From: Rheinheimera mesophila
GTDB lineage: Bacteria > Pseudomonadota > Gammaproteobacteria > Enterobacterales > Alteromonadaceae
DNA length: 43,602 bases
NCBI RefSeq assembly: GCF_000986865.1
Contig: NZ_LAVS01000030.1
Span: 1 to 43,602 of the forward strand
Direction of reading: 5' to 3'
Below the pieces are notes generated by a model. The model did not search any database. It was not told the DNA's origin and saw only the letters and a program-made list of their open reading frames with translations. Below are positions 34,973-43,602 of this stretch, piece after piece (within the stretch, counting starts at the first letter, position 1; each line of letters starts with the position of its first letter). Both the position numbers and the translations under genes were made by a program.

Positions 34973-37900
34973 GTGAAAGACTTATTAAAGTTTCTGAAAC
35001 AACAAACTAAAACCGAAGAATTCGATGTGATCCGTATCGGCCTTTCTTCACCAGACATGATCCGTTCATGGTCTTTTGGTGAAGTGAAAAAGCCTGAGAC
35101 GATCAACTACCGTACCTTCAAGCCAGAGCGCGATGGTTTGTTTTGTGCGCGGATTTTTGGCCCGGTCAAAGACTATGAGTGTCTGTGTGGTAAATACAAA
35201 CGCTTAAAACACCGTGGTGTGATCTGTGAAAAATGTGGTGTTGAAGTTACGCTGACTAAAGTACGTCGTGAGCGTATGGGTCATATTGAACTGGCCAGCC
35301 CAACAGCCCATATCTGGTTCCTGAAATCACTGCCAAGCCGTATCGGTTTGCTGTTAGATATGACATTACGTGATATCGAACGTGTACTGTATTTTGAATC
35401 TTATGTGGTGACTGAACCAGGCATGACTTCTTTAGAGCGTCGTCAGATGTTGACTGAAGAAGAATATCTGGACGTGCTGGAAGAGCATGGTGACGAGTTC
35501 GAAGCCAAAATGGGTGCAGAAGCTATTCTGGACATTTTACGTGGCATCGATCTGGCCACAGAGATCAAACAAATGCGTGAAGAGTTGCCAACTATCAACT
35601 CTGAAACCAAACGTAAGAAGATCAGCAAACGTCTGAAACTGATGGAAGCATTCCACACCTCTGGTAACAAACCAGAGTGGATGATCATGACAGTACTGCC
35701 AGTACTGCCACCGGATCTGCGCCCTTTAGTTCCATTGGACGGTGGCCGTTTTGCCACTTCTGATCTGAACGATTTATACCGCCGTGTGATCAACCGTAAC
35801 AACCGTCTGAAGCGTCTTCTGGACCTGTCAGCGCCTGATATTATCGTACGTAACGAAAAGCGTATGTTGCAGGAAGCTGTGGATGCGTTGTTAGACAACG
35901 GTCGTCGCGGCCGCGCTATCACAGGTTCGAACAAGCGTCCTCTGAAATCTTTGGCTGATATGATCAAAGGTAAACAAGGTCGTTTCCGTCAGAACTTATT
36001 AGGTAAGCGTGTTGACTACTCAGGCCGTTCTGTCATCACAGTAGGTCCTACTTTACGTCTGCACCAGTGCGGTTTACCAAAGAAAATGGCTTTAGAATTA
36101 TTCAAGCCTTTCATCTACGGTAAGTTAGAAGCCCGCGGTTTAGCCACCACTATTAAAGCGGCTAAAAAGATGGTTGAACGTGAAGAAGGCGCGGTATGGG
36201 ACGTTCTGGACGAAGTGATCCGTGAACATCCGGTGCTGTTAAACCGTGCACCAACACTGCACCGTTTAGGTATTCAGGCATTCGAACCTGTACTGATCGA
36301 AGGTAAGGCAATCCAGTTACACCCATTGGTCTGTGCTGCATACAACGCCGACTTCGACGGTGACCAGATGGCCGTTCACGTGCCTCTGACCATTGAAGCT
36401 CAGTTAGAAGCCCGTGCGCTGATGATGTCGACCAACAACGTTCTGTCGCCAGCCAACGGTGAACCAATCATCGTTCCTTCTCAGGACGTTGTATTGGGTC
36501 TGTATTACATGACGCGTGATGCCATCAACGCCAAAGGCGAAGGCATGCTGTTTAAGAGCCCGAAAGAGGCCGAAAAAGCATTCCGTGCCGGTGTTGCCAG
36601 CTTACACGCCCGTGTCAAAGTGCGTATCACTGAAGTAACTATTGCCGAAGACGGCAGCCGTACTTCTGTGACTGCAGTACGTGACACTACAGTAGGCCGT
36701 GCCATTCTGTACTCCATCATGCCGGAAGGCTTAGCCTTTGATTCAGTCAATCAGGCTATGGGTAAGAAACAGATTTCACGTTTACTGAACGGCTCTTACC
36801 GTCGCATTGGTCTGAAAAATACCGTTATTTTAGCGGACCAGATCATGTACACAGGTTTCCACTACGCCATGTTATCTGGTGTGTCTGTTGGCATTGACGA
36901 TATGGTCATCCCGGCAGCCAAGGTTGATATCATTTCTGCTGCAGAAGCGGAAGTGGCTGAGATCCAGGACCAGTTCCAACAAGGTTTAGTTACGGCCGGT
37001 GAAAAGTACAACAAAGTCATCGACATTTGGTCAACGGCCAACGAAGCCTTATCTAAGGCGATGATGGACAACTTATCGAAAGAGTCAGTTGTGGATCGCG
37101 ATGGCAACACAGTCACTCAACCGTCATTTAACTCTGTTTATATGATGGCCGACTCTGGCGCACGGGGCTCTCCAGCTCAGATCCGTCAGTTAGCCGGTAT
37201 GCGTGGTCTGATGGCTAAACCAGATGGTTCAATCATCGAAACGCCAATTACAGCGAACTTCCGTGAAGGTCTGAGCGTACTGCAGTACTTCATCTCTACT
37301 CACGGTGCTCGTAAAGGTTTGGCGGATACAGCGTTAAAAACAGCAAACTCCGGTTACCTGACTCGTCGTCTGGTTGATGTTGCACAAGACTTAGTGGTGA
37401 CGGAAACCGACTGTGGCTCAACCGAAGGCATCATGATGAAACCACTGATTGAAGGTGGTGACGTTGTAGAAGGTCTGCGTGAGCGCGTATTAGGTCGTGT
37501 AGTGATCGGTGACGTAGTGGTTCCTGCAACGGGCGAAGTGCTGGTTGAAGACGGTACTATGCTGGACGAGAAGCTGTGTGATGCGATTGAAAAACACTCG
37601 ATTGACGAAGTCTATGTTCGTTCTGTAATTACCTGTCAGACCAACTTTGGTGTGTGTGCCAAGTGTTATGGTCGTGATTTGGCCCGTGGCCACATCATCA
37701 ACGCCGGTGAAGCTGTGGGGGTTATTGCCGCTCAGTCCATCGGTGAACCAGGTACACAGTTAACGATGCGTACATTCCACATCGGTGGTGCGGCGTCGCG
37801 GTCATCTGCTGAGAACAGCGTACAAGTGAAAAACTCAGGTATCCTGAAATTACACAACGCCAAGTTCGTACGTAACAGTGAGAACAAGATTGTTATCACC

Positions 37901-39154
37901 TCACGTTCGGCTGAAGTCACAGTGTTTGACGAACAAGGTCGTGAGAAAGAGCGTTACAAGCTGCCATACGGTTCTGTGTTAGCCACAGATGACAACGCCA
38001 AGGTCACATCAGGCCAAATCGTTGCAAGCTGGGATCCGCACTCACACCCAATTATCGTAGAGCGTGGTGCTAAGGTATCGCACAGCGATGTGGACGATAC
38101 CAACACTGAAGTTCAGCAGGACGACCTGACTGGTTTAACCCGTACTGTGGTAAAAGACCTGTCCAAGGCCAATGCGAAAGAACCTAAGTTAATTTTAGAA
38201 ATGGACGATGGTGCATTACAGGAAATCCGCTTACCGAGCTTCACCACTATTGAAGTGGCGGATGGCTCTCAGGTAAAAGCCGGTGCTGTATTAGCCCGTA
38301 TTCCACAAGAAAGCTCGAAAACACGCGACATCACCGGTGGTCTGCCACGCGTTGCTGACTTGTTTGAGGCCCGTAAGCCAAAAGACCCTGCCATACTGGC
38401 CGAAATTTCTGGTGTTATTAGCTTCGGCAAAGAAACCAAAGGCAAACGTCGTCTGATCATCACACCAGAGCAAGGTGATTCTCATGAAGAGATGATCCCG
38501 AAATGGCGTCAGGTGAACGTGTTCGAAGGTGAACGTATCGAAAAAGGTGAAGTGATCTCCGAAGGTCCAGAGTCACCACACGATATCCTGCGTTTACGTG
38601 GTATCCACCACGTAGCCAGTTACATCGTAAATGAAGTACAGGATGTATACCGTCTGCAAGGCGTTAAAATTAACGACAAGCACATCGAGACCATCATTCG
38701 TCAAATGCTGCGTAAATGTTTAATCATTCACCCGGGTGACAGTGAGTTCTTAGAAGGTGAAATGGCGGAAGTGTCACGCGTTAATATCGCAAACGCTGAA
38801 CTGGAAGCTGCAGGTAAAATCCCTGCGAAGTACGAGCGGTCGTTGTTAGGTATTACCAAAGCATCACTGTCAACGGACTCTTTCATTTCTGCGGCGTCGT
38901 TCCAGGAAACCACACGCGTATTAACAGAAGCTGCGGTTGGCGGAAAGTTCGACGAGCTGCGTGGCCTGAAAGAAAACGTTATTGTCGGTCGTCTGATCCC
39001 GGCAGGTACTGGTTTTGCGTATCACCAAAACCGTATCCGTCAGCGTCAACGTATCGCCAATGGCGAAGTCGCTGAACCGGCGATGAGTGCAGAAAGTGCT
39101 GAACAGGCTCTGACTGACGCTCTGAATATGGACTTGTCTGGCAACGACGAATAA
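34973..39154 (+). CDS. rpoC: DNA-directed RNA polymerase beta' subunit
   Basis: The 1393-residue beta' subunit (E. coli 1407). The N-terminal zinc site is [20 protein letters not shown] (about 70-89), the Mg-binding active site is [12 protein letters not shown] (about 459-470), and the second zinc cluster includes [13 protein letters not shown]. The trigger-loop region [12 protein letters not shown] is present. The start is GTG at 34973, preceded by AGGAGAG. A terminator follows. Confidence 0.99.
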   Translation: MKDLLKFLKQQTKTEEFDVIRIGLSSPDMIRSWSFGEVKKPETINYRTFKPERDGLFCARIFGPVKDYECLCGKYKRLKHRGVICEKCGVEVTLTKVRRERMGHIELASPTAHIWFLKSLPSRIGLLLDMTLRDIERVLYFESYVVTEPGMTSLERRQMLTEEEYLDVLEEHGDEFEAKMGAEAILDILRGIDLATEIKQMREELPTINSETKRKKISKRLKLMEAFHTSGNKPEWMIMTVLPVLPPDLRPLVPLDGGRFATSDLNDLYRRVINRNNRLKRLLDLSAPDIIVRNEKRMLQEAVDALLDNGRRGRAITGSNKRPLKSLADMIKGKQGRFRQNLLGKRVDYSGRSVITVGPTLRLHQCGLPKKMALELFKPFIYGKLEARGLATTIKAAKKMVEREEGAVWDVLDEVIREHPVLLNRAPTLHRLGIQAFEPVLIEGKAIQLHPLVCAAYNADFDGDQMAVHVPLTIEAQLEARALMMSTNNVLSPANGEPIIVPSQDVVLGLYYMTRDAINAKGEGMLFKSPKEAEKAFRAGVASLHARVKVRITEVTIAEDGSRTSVTAVRDTTVGRAILYSIMPEGLAFDSVNQAMGKKQISRLLNGSYRRIGLKNTVILADQIMYTGFHYAMLSGVSVGIDDMVIPAAKVDIISAAEAEVAEIQDQFQQGLVTAGEKYNKVIDIWSTANEALSKAMMDNLSKESVVDRDGNTVTQPSFNSVYMMADSGARGSPAQIRQLAGMRGLMAKPDGSIIETPITANFREGLSVLQYFISTHGARKGLADTALKTANSGYLTRRLVDVAQDLVVTETDCGSTEGIMMKPLIEGGDVVEGLRERVLGRVVIGDVVVPATGEVLVEDGTMLDEKLCDAIEKHSIDEVYVRSVITCQTNFGVCAKCYGRDLARGHIINAGEAVGVIAAQSIGEPGTQLTMRTFHIGGAASRSSAENSVQVKNSGILKLHNAKFVRNSENKIVITSRSAEVTVFDEQGREKERYKLPYGSVLATDDNAKVTSGQIVASWDPHSHPIIVERGAKVSHSDVDDTNTEVQQDDLTGLTRTVVKDLSKANAKEPKLILEMDDGALQEIRLPSFTTIEVADGSQVKAGAVLARIPQESSKTRDITGGLPRVADLFEARKPKDPAILAEISGVISFGKETKGKRRLIITPEQGDSHEEMIPKWRQVNVFEGERIEKGEVISEGPESPHDILRLRGIHHVASYIVNEVQDVYRLQGVKINDKHIETIIRQMLRKCLIIHPGDSEFLEGEMAEVSRVNIANAELEAAGKIPAKYERSLLGITKASLSTDSFISAASFQETTRVLTEAAVGGKFDELRGLKENVIVGRLIPAGTGFAYHQNRIRQRQRIANGEVAEPAMSAESAEQALTDALNMDLSGNDE

Positions 39155-39170
39155 GTCAAAGCCGCAAACT

Positions 39171-39203
39171 GGGGTGGTCGCCAGCCAATGGCCACCCCTT
39201 TTT
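39171..39203 (+). terminator. rpoBC terminator
   Basis: GGGGTGG (39171-39177) pairs with CCACCCC (39192-39198), loop of 14 bases with partial inner pairing, then TTTTT. It lies 17 bases after the rpoC stop and just before the rpsL promoter. Confidence 0.85.
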
Positions 39204-39208
39204 GTTCC

Positions 39209-39237
39209 TTGACAGGTCAAAGGTTGACCAGTAGAAT
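39209..39237 (+). promoter_or_regulatory. Promoter of the str operon (rpsL)
   Basis: TTGACA (39209-39214), a 17-base spacer and TAGAAT (39232-39237) form a strong sigma-70 promoter about 65 bases before rpsL. The spacer itself contains the inverted repeat GGTCAA-AGG-TTGACC (39215-39229). Confidence 0.85.
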
Positions 39238-39268
39238 TCCGCAGCCCCAAAACTGGGTGCGGAATTTT
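39235..39268 (+). other. Hairpin spanning the rpsL promoter -10 and start site
   Basis: AATTCCGCA pairs with TGCGGAATT, with a further CCC/GGG inside, followed by TTTT. The left arm overlaps the -10, so the full hairpin forms only in RNA read through from rpoC, not in RNA started at the rpsL promoter. It could act as a second stop for read-through. Confidence 0.55.
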
Positions 39269-39279
39269 CACGTTTATAG

Positions 39280-39680
<401 letters not shown>

Positions 39681-39681
<1 letters not shown>

Positions 39682-39732
39682 CTTAACTCCGTTAAGTAAG
39701 GCCAAACTAAGTAACTTTTTTCATTAAAAGTT
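39681..39732 (+). promoter_or_regulatory. Paired hairpins in the rpsL-rpsG gap, possible S7 site
   Basis: ACTTAAC-TCC-GTTAAGT (39681-39697) and AACTTTT-TTCATT-AAAAGTT (39713-39732) form two hairpins in the 82-base gap. In E. coli S7 binds the rpsL-rpsG spacer and represses the operon; this location is the same, but the motif itself is not verified. Confidence 0.4.
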
Positions 39733-39763
39733 TTGGAATCCCCTGAAGCAATCGGAGTTTCGA

Positions 39764-40234
39764 ATGCCAAGAAGACGCGTCATAGGTCAACGTAAAATCC
39801 TTCCAGATCCTAAGTTCGGAAGTGAATTACTTGCCAAGTTCGTAAACGTCGTAATGATCGACGGTAAAAAATCTACAGCTGAATCAATTGTATACGGCGC
39901 ATTAGACATCGCTGCGACAAAATCTAAAAAAGCTGAACTGGATCTGTTCGAAGTTGCATTAGACAACATTCGTCCTACGGTAGAAGTTAAATCACGCCGT
40001 GTGGGTGGTTCTACGTACCAGGTTCCATGTGAAGTTCGTCAGGTTCGTCGTAATGCTTTAGCTATGCGTTGGTTGGTTGAAGCTGCCCGTAAACGTGGCG
40101 AGAAATCAATGGCCCAGCGTTTAGCTGGTGAAATGCTGGATGCCGTTGAGAATAAAGGTTCTGCTGTTAAGAAACGTGAAGACGTTCACCGTATGGCTGA
40201 AGCAAACAAAGCGTTTGCTCATTTCCGCTGGTAA
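39764..40234 (+). CDS. rpsG: 30S ribosomal protein S7
   Basis: S7 nucleates assembly of the 30S head and represses the str operon. The 156-residue protein begins [16 protein letters not shown] and has the family segments [36 protein letters not shown] and the C-terminal [16 protein letters not shown]. Normal length for the short form of S7. Confidence 0.98.
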   Translation: MPRRRVIGQRKILPDPKFGSELLAKFVNVVMIDGKKSTAESIVYGALDIAATKSKKAELDLFEVALDNIRPTVEVKSRRVGGSTYQVPCEVRQVRRNALAMRWLVEAARKRGEKSMAQRLAGEMLDAVENKGSAVKKREDVHRMAEANKAFAHFRW

Positions 40235-40261
40235 GACAGACCTTTTTAAGAGGATTCGATT

Positions 40262-42376
40262 GTGGCACGTACAACTCCTATTGAGCTCTACCGTAATATT
40301 GGTATCTGTGCTCACGTTGACGCGGGTAAAACCACAACATCCGAACGTGTGCTGTTCTACACAGGTCGTTCGCACAAGCTTGGTGAAGTTCATGATGGCG
40401 CAGCCACTATGGACTGGATGGAGCAAGAGCAGGAACGTGGTATCACTATCACGTCCGCTGCCACTACGGCCTTTTGGTCTGGTATGCAGCAACAGTTCGA
40501 ACAGCACCGTATTAACCTGATCGATACACCAGGGCACGTCGACTTCACTATTGAAGTCGAACGTTCCCTGCGTGTTCTTGATGGTGCAGTGGTTGTATTA
40601 TGCGGCTCGTCAGGTGTTCAGCCTCAAACTGAAACTGTATGGCGTCAAGCAAATAAATACGAAGTTCCACGTTTGATCTTCGTGAACAAGATGGACCGTA
40701 CCGGTGCTAACTTCCTGCGTGTAGTGAAGCAAGCCCGTGATCGTCTGAATCACACTATAGTTCCTATTCAGTTACCTATTGGTGCTGAAGATAACTTCAC
40801 TGGTGTGGTTGACTTGTTAAAAATGAAAGCGATCAACTGGAATGAAGCTGACCAGGGTATGACCTTCACGTACGAAGATATTCCTGCGCAGATGCTGGCT
40901 GAGTGTGAAGAGTGGCGTGCGAACATGGTGGAAGCTGCGGCTGAAGCGAATGAAGAGCTGATGGAGCGTTATTTAGAAGGCGAAGAGCTAACTGAAGACG
41001 AAATCCGTGCAGCTTTGCGTCAACGTACTCTTGCTAACGAAGTCGTTCCGGTGCTTTGTGGTTCGGCATTCAAAAACAAAGGCGTTCAGGCGATGCTTGA
41101 TGCTGTGATTGAATACTTACCATCACCAACTGAAGTGAAAGCGATCAAAGGGATCAACGAAGATGAATCAGAAGGCGTACGCCACTCTGATGACAATGAG
41201 CCATTTGCGGCACTTGCGTTTAAAATCGCAACTGACCCTTTTGTTGGCACTTTGACTTTCTTCCGTTGTTATTCCGGCGTGATTAACTCTGGTGACAGTG
41301 TGTATAACCCTGTGAAGCAGAAGAAAGAGCGTATTGGTCGTCTGGTGCAGATGCATGCCAATGACCGTCAGGAAATCAAAGAAGTCCGTGCAGGTGATAT
41401 TGCTGCTGGCATAGGTTTTAAAGATGTGACTACAGGGGACACTTTATGTGACCCGGATCACGTCATTACACTGGAGCGTATGGAATTCCCGGAACCGGTA
41501 ATTTCTATTGCAGTGGAACCAAAAACTAAAGCGGACCAGGAAAAAATGGGTATTGCTCTGAGCAAACTTGCTGCTGAGGATCCATCTTTCCGTGTTCACA
41601 CCGACGAAGAAACCAGTCAGACTATTATCTCTGGCATGGGTGAATTGCACCTGGAAATTATCGTGGATCGTATGAAACGAGAATTTAAGGTGGAAGCCAA
41701 CGTCGGTAAACCTCAGGTTGCCTATCGCGAAACTATTCGCGCCAGCACTGAAGTTGAAGGTAAATTTGTTCGTCAATCTGGTGGTCGTGGTCAATTTGGT
41801 CATTGTTGGCTAAGACTCGAACCTCAGGAAGAAGGCAAAGGCTATGAGTTCGTTAATGCTGTGGTCGGTGGTGTGATTCCAAAAGAATACATTCCGGCTA
41901 TCGACAAAGGTATTATCGAACAAATGAAAAACGGTATCCTTGCTGGATATCCGGTCATTGACGTGAAAGTTACCGTATTCGATGGTTCATACCACGATGT
42001 GGACTCAAACGAAATGGCGTTCAAAGTTGCCGCCTCTATGGGCTTCAGAAAAGGCGCACTGCAAGCTAAACCAGTGATCCTTGAACCTATCATGAAAGTG
42101 GAGGTGGTAACACCGGAAAACTTCATGGGGGACATCGTAGGTGATTTAAACCGTCGTCGCGGTATCATCAACGGTATGGAAGATGCTCCTGGTGGTATCA
42201 AGATCGTTGACGCTCAGGTTCCTCTGTCTGAGATGTTTGGTTATGCAACCAGCATGCGTTCATTGACCCAGGGCCGTGCTTCTTATTCAATGGAACCATT
42301 GAAGTATATGGAAGCACCAAGCAACGTGACTGAAGCAATTATTGCAGCTCGTAGCAGTACTGGTAGTAACGATTAA
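40262..42376 (+). CDS. fusA: Elongation factor G
   Basis: EF-G drives translocation with GTP. The 704-residue protein has the P loop AHVDAGKTT (17-25), [14 protein letters not shown] switch I, DTPGHVDF (about 89-96), NKMDR (about 143-147) and domains II-V. Length equals E. coli EF-G. The start is GTG at 40262, with AAGAGGA upstream. 54 bases separate it from tufA. Confidence 0.98.
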   Translation: MARTTPIELYRNIGICAHVDAGKTTTSERVLFYTGRSHKLGEVHDGAATMDWMEQEQERGITITSAATTAFWSGMQQQFEQHRINLIDTPGHVDFTIEVERSLRVLDGAVVVLCGSSGVQPQTETVWRQANKYEVPRLIFVNKMDRTGANFLRVVKQARDRLNHTIVPIQLPIGAEDNFTGVVDLLKMKAINWNEADQGMTFTYEDIPAQMLAECEEWRANMVEAAAEANEELMERYLEGEELTEDEIRAALRQRTLANEVVPVLCGSAFKNKGVQAMLDAVIEYLPSPTEVKAIKGINEDESEGVRHSDDNEPFAALAFKIATDPFVGTLTFFRCYSGVINSGDSVYNPVKQKKERIGRLVQMHANDRQEIKEVRAGDIAAGIGFKDVTTGDTLCDPDHVITLERMEFPEPVISIAVEPKTKADQEKMGIALSKLAAEDPSFRVHTDEETSQTIISGMGELHLEIIVDRMKREFKVEANVGKPQVAYRETIRASTEVEGKFVRQSGGRGQFGHCWLRLEPQEEGKGYEFVNAVVGGVIPKEYIPAIDKGIIEQMKNGILAGYPVIDVKVTVFDGSYHDVDSNEMAFKVAASMGFRKGALQAKPVILEPIMKVEVVTPENFMGDIVGDLNRRRGIINGMEDAPGGIKIVDAQVPLSEMFGYATSMRSLTQGRASYSMEPLKYMEAPSNVTEAIIAARSSTGSND

Positions 42377-42430
42377 TCACTTAATTTGGTCCACTTTAAA
42401 GTTGGATCTATTTAACAGAAGGTAATTAAA

Positions 42431-43602
42431 ATGGCTAAGGCTAAATTCGAACGTAATAAACCGCACGTTAACGTGGGCACCATCGGTCACGTAGACCACG
42501 GTAAAACTACTTTAACTGCTGCTATCACTAACGTACTGGCTAAGCACTACGGTGGTCAGGCGTTCGCTTTCGATCAAATCGACAAAGCGCCGGAAGAGAA
42601 GGCACGTGGTATCACGATCAACACGTCTCACGTTGAATACGATACTCCAACCCGTCACTACGCCCACGTAGACTGCCCAGGCCACGCTGACTATGTGAAG
42701 AACATGATCACTGGTGCTGCTCAGATGGACGGCGCAATCCTGGTTGTAGCTGCAACAGACGGCCCAATGCCACAAACACGTGAGCACATCCTGTTATCTC
42801 GTCAGGTAGGTGTACCTTTCATCGTTGTATTCATGAACAAATGTGACATGGTAGATGACGAAGAGCTGTTAGAACTGGTAGAGATGGAAGTACGTGAACT
42901 TCTGTCAGACTACGACTTCCCAGGTGATGATCTGCCGGTTATCCGTGGTTCAGCGTTAAAAGGTTTGGAAGGCGATGCGACGTGGGAACCAAAAATCCTG
43001 GAATTAGCAGCAGCTTTAGATTCTTACATTCCAGAGCCAGTACGTGCGATTGATAAGCCATTCATCATGCCAATCGAAGACGTATTCTCAATTGCTGGTC
43101 GCGGTACAGTAGTAACAGGCCGTGTAGAGCAAGGTATCATCAAAGTAGGTGAAGCCGTAGAAATCGTAGGTCTGAAAGACACAGTGACGACGACTTGTAC
43201 TGGCGTTGAAATGTTCCGCAAACTGTTAGACGAAGGTCGTGCAGGTGAGAACATTGGTGCACTGTTACGTGGTACTAAGCGTGAAGACGTAGAACGTGGT
43301 CAGGTATTAGCGAAGCCAGGTTCAATCAAGCCACACACCAAGTTCGAAGGTGAAGTGTACGTATTATCAAAAGAAGAAGGTGGTCGTCATACTCCATTCT
43401 TCAAAGGTTACCGTCCACAGTTCTACTTCCGTACCACAGACGTAACTGGTTCAGTAGAACTGCCAGAAGGCGTAGAGATGGTAATGCCAGGCGACAACCT
43501 GAAGTTTGTGGTTGAGCTGATCAACCCAATCGCGATGGACGAAGGTTTACGCTTCGCAATCCGTGAAGGTGGCCGCACAGTAGGTGCAGGTGTAGTATCT
43601 AA
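42431..43602 (+). CDS. tufA: Elongation factor Tu (str operon copy), cut by the window end
   Basis: The reading frame starts at ATG 42431 after a AGAAGG Shine-Dalgarno and continues to the last base; about 13 bases including the stop lie outside the window. The 390 visible residues are the same as those of tufB at 25577. Nucleotide differences seen by eye are only at 42859 (C for T) and 42874 (A for G), both synonymous. Fourth gene of the str operon. Confidence 0.97.
   Translation, partial: MAKAKFERNKPHVNVGTIGHVDHGKTTLTAAITNVLAKHYGGQAFAFDQIDKAPEEKARGITINTSHVEYDTPTRHYAHVDCPGHADYVKNMITGAAQMDGAILVVAATDGPMPQTREHILLSRQVGVPFIVVFMNKCDMVDDEELLELVEMEVRELLSDYDFPGDDLPVIRGSALKGLEGDATWEPKILELAAALDSYIPEPVRAIDKPFIMPIEDVFSIAGRGTVVTGRVEQGIIKVGEAVEIVGLKDTVTTTCTGVEMFRKLLDEGRAGENIGALLRGTKREDVERGQVLAKPGSIKPHTKFEGEVYVLSKEEGGRHTPFFKGYRPQFYFRTTDVTGSVELPEGVEMVMPGDNLKFVVELINPIAMDEGLRFAIREGGRTVGAGVVS

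Noticed and set aside
42512..42787. Minus-strand ORFs inside tufA and tufB that look like a repeated gene
   Set aside because: They are identical only because the tuf genes are; both are antisense shadows.

Overview
The window comes from a gammaproteobacterium, most like Rheinheimera and its relatives in the Alteromonadales/Chromatiaceae. This rests on gene content and order (dapF-DUF484-xerC-yigB-uvrD, cyaY opposite lptM-lysA-dapF, hemCDXY, murB-birA-coaX, thrU-tyrU-glyT-thrT-tufB, secE-nusG-rplKAJL-rpoBC-rpsL-rpsG-fusA-tufA) and on protein similarity judged by eye, so the genus is a guess. Most of the window is conserved core chromosome. I see no CRISPR array, transposase or phage genes.

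Layout. 1-780: 3' end of a 23S rRNA, a 5S rRNA, two intrinsic terminators and a scrambled spacer that repeats the 5S tail. 785-7097 (minus): a periplasmic binding protein, tmcA, uvrD, an ERIC-like element and yigB. 7309-8863 (minus): a secreted HSL-type esterase and an Ohr peroxidase, inserted between yigB and xerC and preceded by three copies of a palindromic operator-like site. 9295-13162 (minus): xerC, DUF484, dapF, lysA and lptM, tightly packed. 13235-19630 (plus): cyaY, a carboxylesterase, a DUF2914 membrane protein, hemC-hemD-hemX-hemY and a hypoxanthine-DNA glycosylase. 19622-22206: csaA (minus), a secreted PPC plus S51 peptidase-like protein (plus) and a hot-dog thioesterase (minus). 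22355-25036: murB, birA, coaX.

25097 to the end is the transcription/translation superlocus: four tRNAs and tufB; a second ERIC-like element; tRNA-Trp, secE, nusG; rplKAJL with an L10-type leader; rpoB and rpoC; then rpsL, rpsG, fusA and a tufA cut by the window end. Readable promoters, hairpins and terminators separate the units. The rplK promoter lies inside the nusG terminator hairpin. The two tuf genes, 16.85 kb apart in direct orientation, differ at only two synonymous sites in the part that can be compared.

No wholly new system is evident. The most interesting items are the shared operator palindromes at ohr and the esterase, the ERIC-like pair outside the family's usual hosts, the 5S-tail remnants, the terminator/promoter overlap, the secreted S51 protein and the tuf pair.
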